In this document: positions 61,553-64,000 of the stretch, piece after piece
Layout of the letters: each line of letters starts with the position of its first letter
Position numbering within the stretch: position 1 is the stretch's first letter
Origin: Kiloniellaceae bacterium
GTDB taxonomy: Bacteria; Pseudomonadota; Alphaproteobacteria; Kiloniellales; J153
Reading direction: 5' to 3'
DNA length: 64,000 bases
Assembly (NCBI GenBank): GCA_021776095.1
Contig: JAJFGO010000066.1
Location: 46,018 to 110,017, forward strand
Made by a program: the position numbers and the translations under genes
The notes under the pieces: model-generated
Seen by the model: only the letters and a program-made list of their open reading frames with translations
What the model was told of the DNA's origin: nothing
The model's database searches: none

Positions 61553-63226
61553 CTAGAACTGTGCGCCGATGGTGAAGAAGAACCGAAGATCGTTGTCGCC
61601 GGTGGTCTCGACCGGGCGGGTTAAAGGCTTGGCGACCTCAAGGCTCGATTGGATGTTTGAGTTCAGATCCAGGCGCACGCCGCCGCCGGCGGAGGTCAGG
61701 GATTCGCGGCTCTCGCCACTTGCGGTATTGCGGTTCCACAACGCACCCCCGTCGAAGAAGCCATAAACCTCGTAGCGCGTCAGGAACTCGGCCTCGCGCT
61801 CCCGGCCAAAGCGGAGCTCGGCCGATCCGGCGACGCCGTGCTCGCCCGAAACCTCGCCGAAGTCGTAGCCGCGGCCGAACCGTGACCCGCCGAGAAGGAA
61901 TTCCTCCGACGACAACAAGGGGTCGAGCGCGATCTGACCTTGGCCCGCCAGGCGTAGGGATATGGGTCCCCAGATTTCCTGAAGCCGAATTGCGTCGATC
62001 TGAAACTTGGTAAAATCCCCCTCACCATCGGCACGCGACAAGGCCGCGTCGCCGGCGTCCGAGGCCTCGAAGATATCCAGGCCCTGGCTAACCTCAAGCG
62101 CCAGGAAGCTGGTGCCGCCAAGATCGTCTTGCAGTGCGTAGTCGGCCTGCAGGCTCAACACACGCAGGCGATCGTCGATGGTCGAGACGCGGAACCGGTC
62201 CTCACTGACGTTGCGGATCTCGAAGGCGGCCTGCAGGTGCACTGCCTGACGGCGGGATAAGAACAGCGGATGCCGCAGATCGGTCGTTATGGTCGTGCTG
62301 CGCGATTCCGTGTTCTGCTCGGACAAGGTCGAACCGGCGTCGACCGCACTGGCCGACAAGCTCGCGCCCAGCACGGTGCCGGCGGTGCCCAGCGGTTGCC
62401 GGTAGCCGACCTGGCCGTAAATCAGCTCCTCCATCTGGTTCGGGACCGTCGCGAAGGAGAACTGCAACTCTTCGCCCTGACCGAAGATCGAGTTCATGGA
62501 GATGCTGGTCCAAGCCTGCAATCGTCCGACCTCGGGCGTGCCCCGGTTGTCCAGATTGGCGACGCCGGTGACGGTACTTCGCTCGATCGAGATCATCAGC
62601 GCATAGGCGCCGTCGCCGTCCGTCTCGGCGACCTGAACGTCGCCGACAGCCAAGCCGGGTAGAGCGTTGATCAACAGAAGGCCCCGCTCGACCGCGTTCA
62701 GGCGGGCCGGCCGCTCGCGGGTGAAATGGTGCTTATAGGCGTCGAGAAGGCCTTGTTGCGCCGTCTCGGCCTGAAATTGGACCTCCGCCAGGTATCCTTC
62801 GACCACGCGCAGGCGCAGAACGCCATTCTGGACATCCTGTGGCGGAACCACTGCGCGCGAAAGGAAGTACCCAGCCTCGTTGTATTTGGCCGTCACTCGG
62901 CGCGCGATCTCTTCCAGTTCGCCCGGGCCGACCGTGCGCGCCAGGAACTCGGCGTAAAGCGGGCCGAGGTCCACGCCGGCGAAGACGCTCGCACCCTCGA
63001 CCGTGACCGCGGTCAAGACAAAGGCAATCTCGGCCCCGGTTTCGATTTCCGGCTTCAGGGTTGGGGTGCGAACGCTGGGACTCGGGGCTGGTGCGGGCGT
63101 TGGGCGAATCTGTTGTATTCGCCGATCAATCTCCCCGGGATCGGCACGGTCCTGAGCATTAGCCACCTGGCCAAAAAAAATGGCCATGACGGCTACCACT
63201 GGGACAAGGAATATGAGTGTACGCAC
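61553..63226 (-). CDS. TpsB/ShlB-type outer-membrane transporter
   Basis: The 557-residue product has a signal peptide (LIFLVPVVAVMAIFFGQVANA), a proline-rich linker, a POTRA domain (about residues 65-140; FVLTAVTVEGASVFAGVDLG), a second POTRA-like part, and a 16-strand beta-barrel region ending in FFFTIGAQF with C-terminal aromatic residue. This is the two-partner secretion transporter that exports a large TpsA exoprotein. FLLGGSRFGRGYDFGEVSG is the conserved barrel motif. The gene faces a FecR-domain secreted protein across 176 AT-rich bases. Confidence 0.88.
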   Translation of the reverse strand: MRTLIFLVPVVAVMAIFFGQVANAQDRADPGEIDRRIQQIRPTPAPAPSPSVRTPTLKPEIETGAEIAFVLTAVTVEGASVFAGVDLGPLYAEFLARTVGPGELEEIARRVTAKYNEAGYFLSRAVVPPQDVQNGVLRLRVVEGYLAEVQFQAETAQQGLLDAYKHHFTRERPARLNAVERGLLLINALPGLAVGDVQVAETDGDGAYALMISIERSTVTGVANLDNRGTPEVGRLQAWTSISMNSIFGQGEELQFSFATVPNQMEELIYGQVGYRQPLGTAGTVLGASLSASAVDAGSTLSEQNTESRSTTITTDLRHPLFLSRRQAVHLQAAFEIRNVSEDRFRVSTIDDRLRVLSLQADYALQDDLGGTSFLALEVSQGLDIFEASDAGDAALSRADGEGDFTKFQIDAIRLQEIWGPISLRLAGQGQIALDPLLSSEEFLLGGSRFGRGYDFGEVSGEHGVAGSAELRFGREREAEFLTRYEVYGFFDGGALWNRNTASGESRESLTSAGGGVRLDLNSNIQSSLEVAKPLTRPVETTGDNDLRFFFTIGAQF

Positions 63227-63321
63227 GGATAAATCCTCTAAGACCGATTCGCATATAAGGCAAGAAATCGATTAAAAGTTATTTAAAGTTTATTACTTAA
63301 CTGTACTTAGATGTTGTTTTT

Positions 63322-63327
63322 TATAAT
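63322..63327 (+). promoter_or_regulatory. TATAAT -10 box in AT-rich divergent gap
   Basis: A perfect TATAAT lies 76 bases before the FecR-domain gene, in a 176-base gap of roughly 30% GC in an otherwise GC-rich window. The -35 region is weak (AACTGT at 17 bases). The gap serves both the tpsB gene and the FecR-domain gene. Confidence 0.35.
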
Positions 63328-63402
63328 TGAGTTATGTTACCTTTCATTCACAACAACGCATCGATTTTTATCTAATTAGTAAGAATAACCGGAGAGGAAA
63401 TT

Positions 63403-64000
63403 ATGGCTCAACTCAAACGAATGTTTGGCGCTGCGGCCCGGGCGGCTTTGGGCGTTATGTTGATCTGCCTGGCATCCGGGCAGGCTTCGGCCGCCTCGGC
63501 CGCCTCGGCAGGCTCCTGGGTGCTGGAGACCCAGTCTGGGCAGGTTCAACTGGTCAAGACCGGAATCTCGCCGATCGCGCTGACCCCCGGAGACGTCTTC
63601 GGCGGCGGCGCCTGGATCGAGACCGGCCCCGACGGCCGCGCGGTCTTGCGGCGTGGGGAGGAAACCATCGTGGTCGCGCCGAACAGCCGGGTCGGATTGC
63701 CCAAAGACAAAACCGGGCCCTTCGCTACGCGCATTTTGCATACCCTGGGCACCATCCTGCTGACGGTCGAAAAGAAGGCCAAGCAGCATTTTGAGGTGCA
63801 GACGCCCTACCTGACCGCGGTGGTCAAGGGCACGACCTTCACGGTCGGCATTCAAAACGGCCGCTCGGTGGTCCATGTGGTCGAGGGCCTGGTCCAGGTT
63901 AAGAACCTGGCCAGTGGCCGTAGCACCCTGGTGCGCCCGGGCCAAACCGGTGCCGTGATGCGCGATGGCGCGGCCGACGTCCAAGTGGAGGGCGGCGTTG
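63403..64000 (+). CDS. FecR-domain secreted protein (partial, runs off the window)
   Basis: An ATG at 63403 with GGAGAGGA 5 bases upstream opens a frame that stays open to the right edge. It encodes a signal peptide (RAALGVMLICLASGQASAAS), then a FecR-type domain: GDVFGGGAWIETGPDGRAVL, LHTLGTILLTVEKKAKQHFE, VQTPYLTAVVKGTTFTVGI and VVHVVEGLVQVKN. FecR domains fused to long repeats are found in large surface proteins of this class. Facing a TpsB gene suggests a possible exported partner. The length and the rest of the protein are unknown. Confidence 0.8.
   Translation, partial: MAQLKRMFGAAARAALGVMLICLASGQASAASAASAGSWVLETQSGQVQLVKTGISPIALTPGDVFGGGAWIETGPDGRAVLRRGEETIVVAPNSRVGLPKDKTGPFATRILHTLGTILLTVEKKAKQHFEVQTPYLTAVVKGTTFTVGIQNGRSVVHVVEGLVQVKNLASGRSTLVRPGQTGAVMRDGAADVQVEGGV

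Overview
The window is GC-rich DNA with long antisense shadow frames, a gene order and protein set typical of an alphaproteobacterium of the Rhodospirillales type. The order rpsF-rpsR-rplI-dnaB-alr-mlaE-mlaF-radA-cvpA-purF-SDR, the fabD-fabG-acpP-fabF-mltG block and the (YfgM-like)-bamB-der block are standard chromosomal layouts. I see no rRNA, tRNA, transposase or CRISPR array.

Layout. 1-170 is the tail of a GlxA-type AraC regulator, followed by a broken cytochrome P460 gene, an MFS transporter and a dienelactone hydrolase. 2528-9391 (minus) is an apparent operon for corrinoid-dependent methyl transfer: corrinoid protein, DUF1638 protein, virulence-factor-type small protein, methylenetetrahydrofolate reductase, methyltetrahydrofolate:corrinoid methyltransferase and the reductive activator of the corrinoid (RACo), followed by a GNAT acetyltransferase and an HD-domain protein. 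No substrate-specific (MttB/MtgB-type) methyltransferase is present here. The leader of the first gene looks like a transcription attenuator. 9602-15061 holds small genes and then YfgM-like/BamB/Der. 15343-17740 carries two damaged genes (an amber-interrupted kinase and an enolase-superfamily remnant) around an FAD amine oxidase. 17960-20096 is a potassium channel with a small membrane partner; 20137-21600 is an amidohydrolase. 21597-32670 (minus) is the housekeeping run from SDR/purF back to rpsF. 33009-37456 is fatty-acid synthesis plus mltG.

37608-44604 has an unknown 375-residue protein, a substrate-binding protein, an NADPH-ferredoxin reductase and two-subunit 2-oxoacid:ferredoxin oxidoreductase. 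44718-47978 is a MarR regulator, histidine ammonia-lyase and a second GlxA/GbdR-like regulator. 48112-51837 has an Fe-S/amidotransferase pair and a TetR-controlled SDR/aldolase locus with two matching operators. 51888-52519 holds two very small genes, one with two CRP-type sites, a strong ribosome binding site and a terminator. 52591-61460 has two FAD demethylase-type enzymes (one fused to GcvT), an alcohol dehydrogenase, a universal stress protein, an AraC regulator, a haloacid dehalogenase and a PAS protein. The right end has a TpsB outer-membrane transporter facing a FecR-domain secreted protein across an AT-rich gap.

How it works together. The corrinoid operon, the FAD demethylases, the DMGDH-like enzyme and the GbdR-like regulators together suggest a cell that feeds on methylated amines or betaines and passes methyl groups to tetrahydrofolate. 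That reading rests on family knowledge; the actual substrate cannot be told from this sequence.
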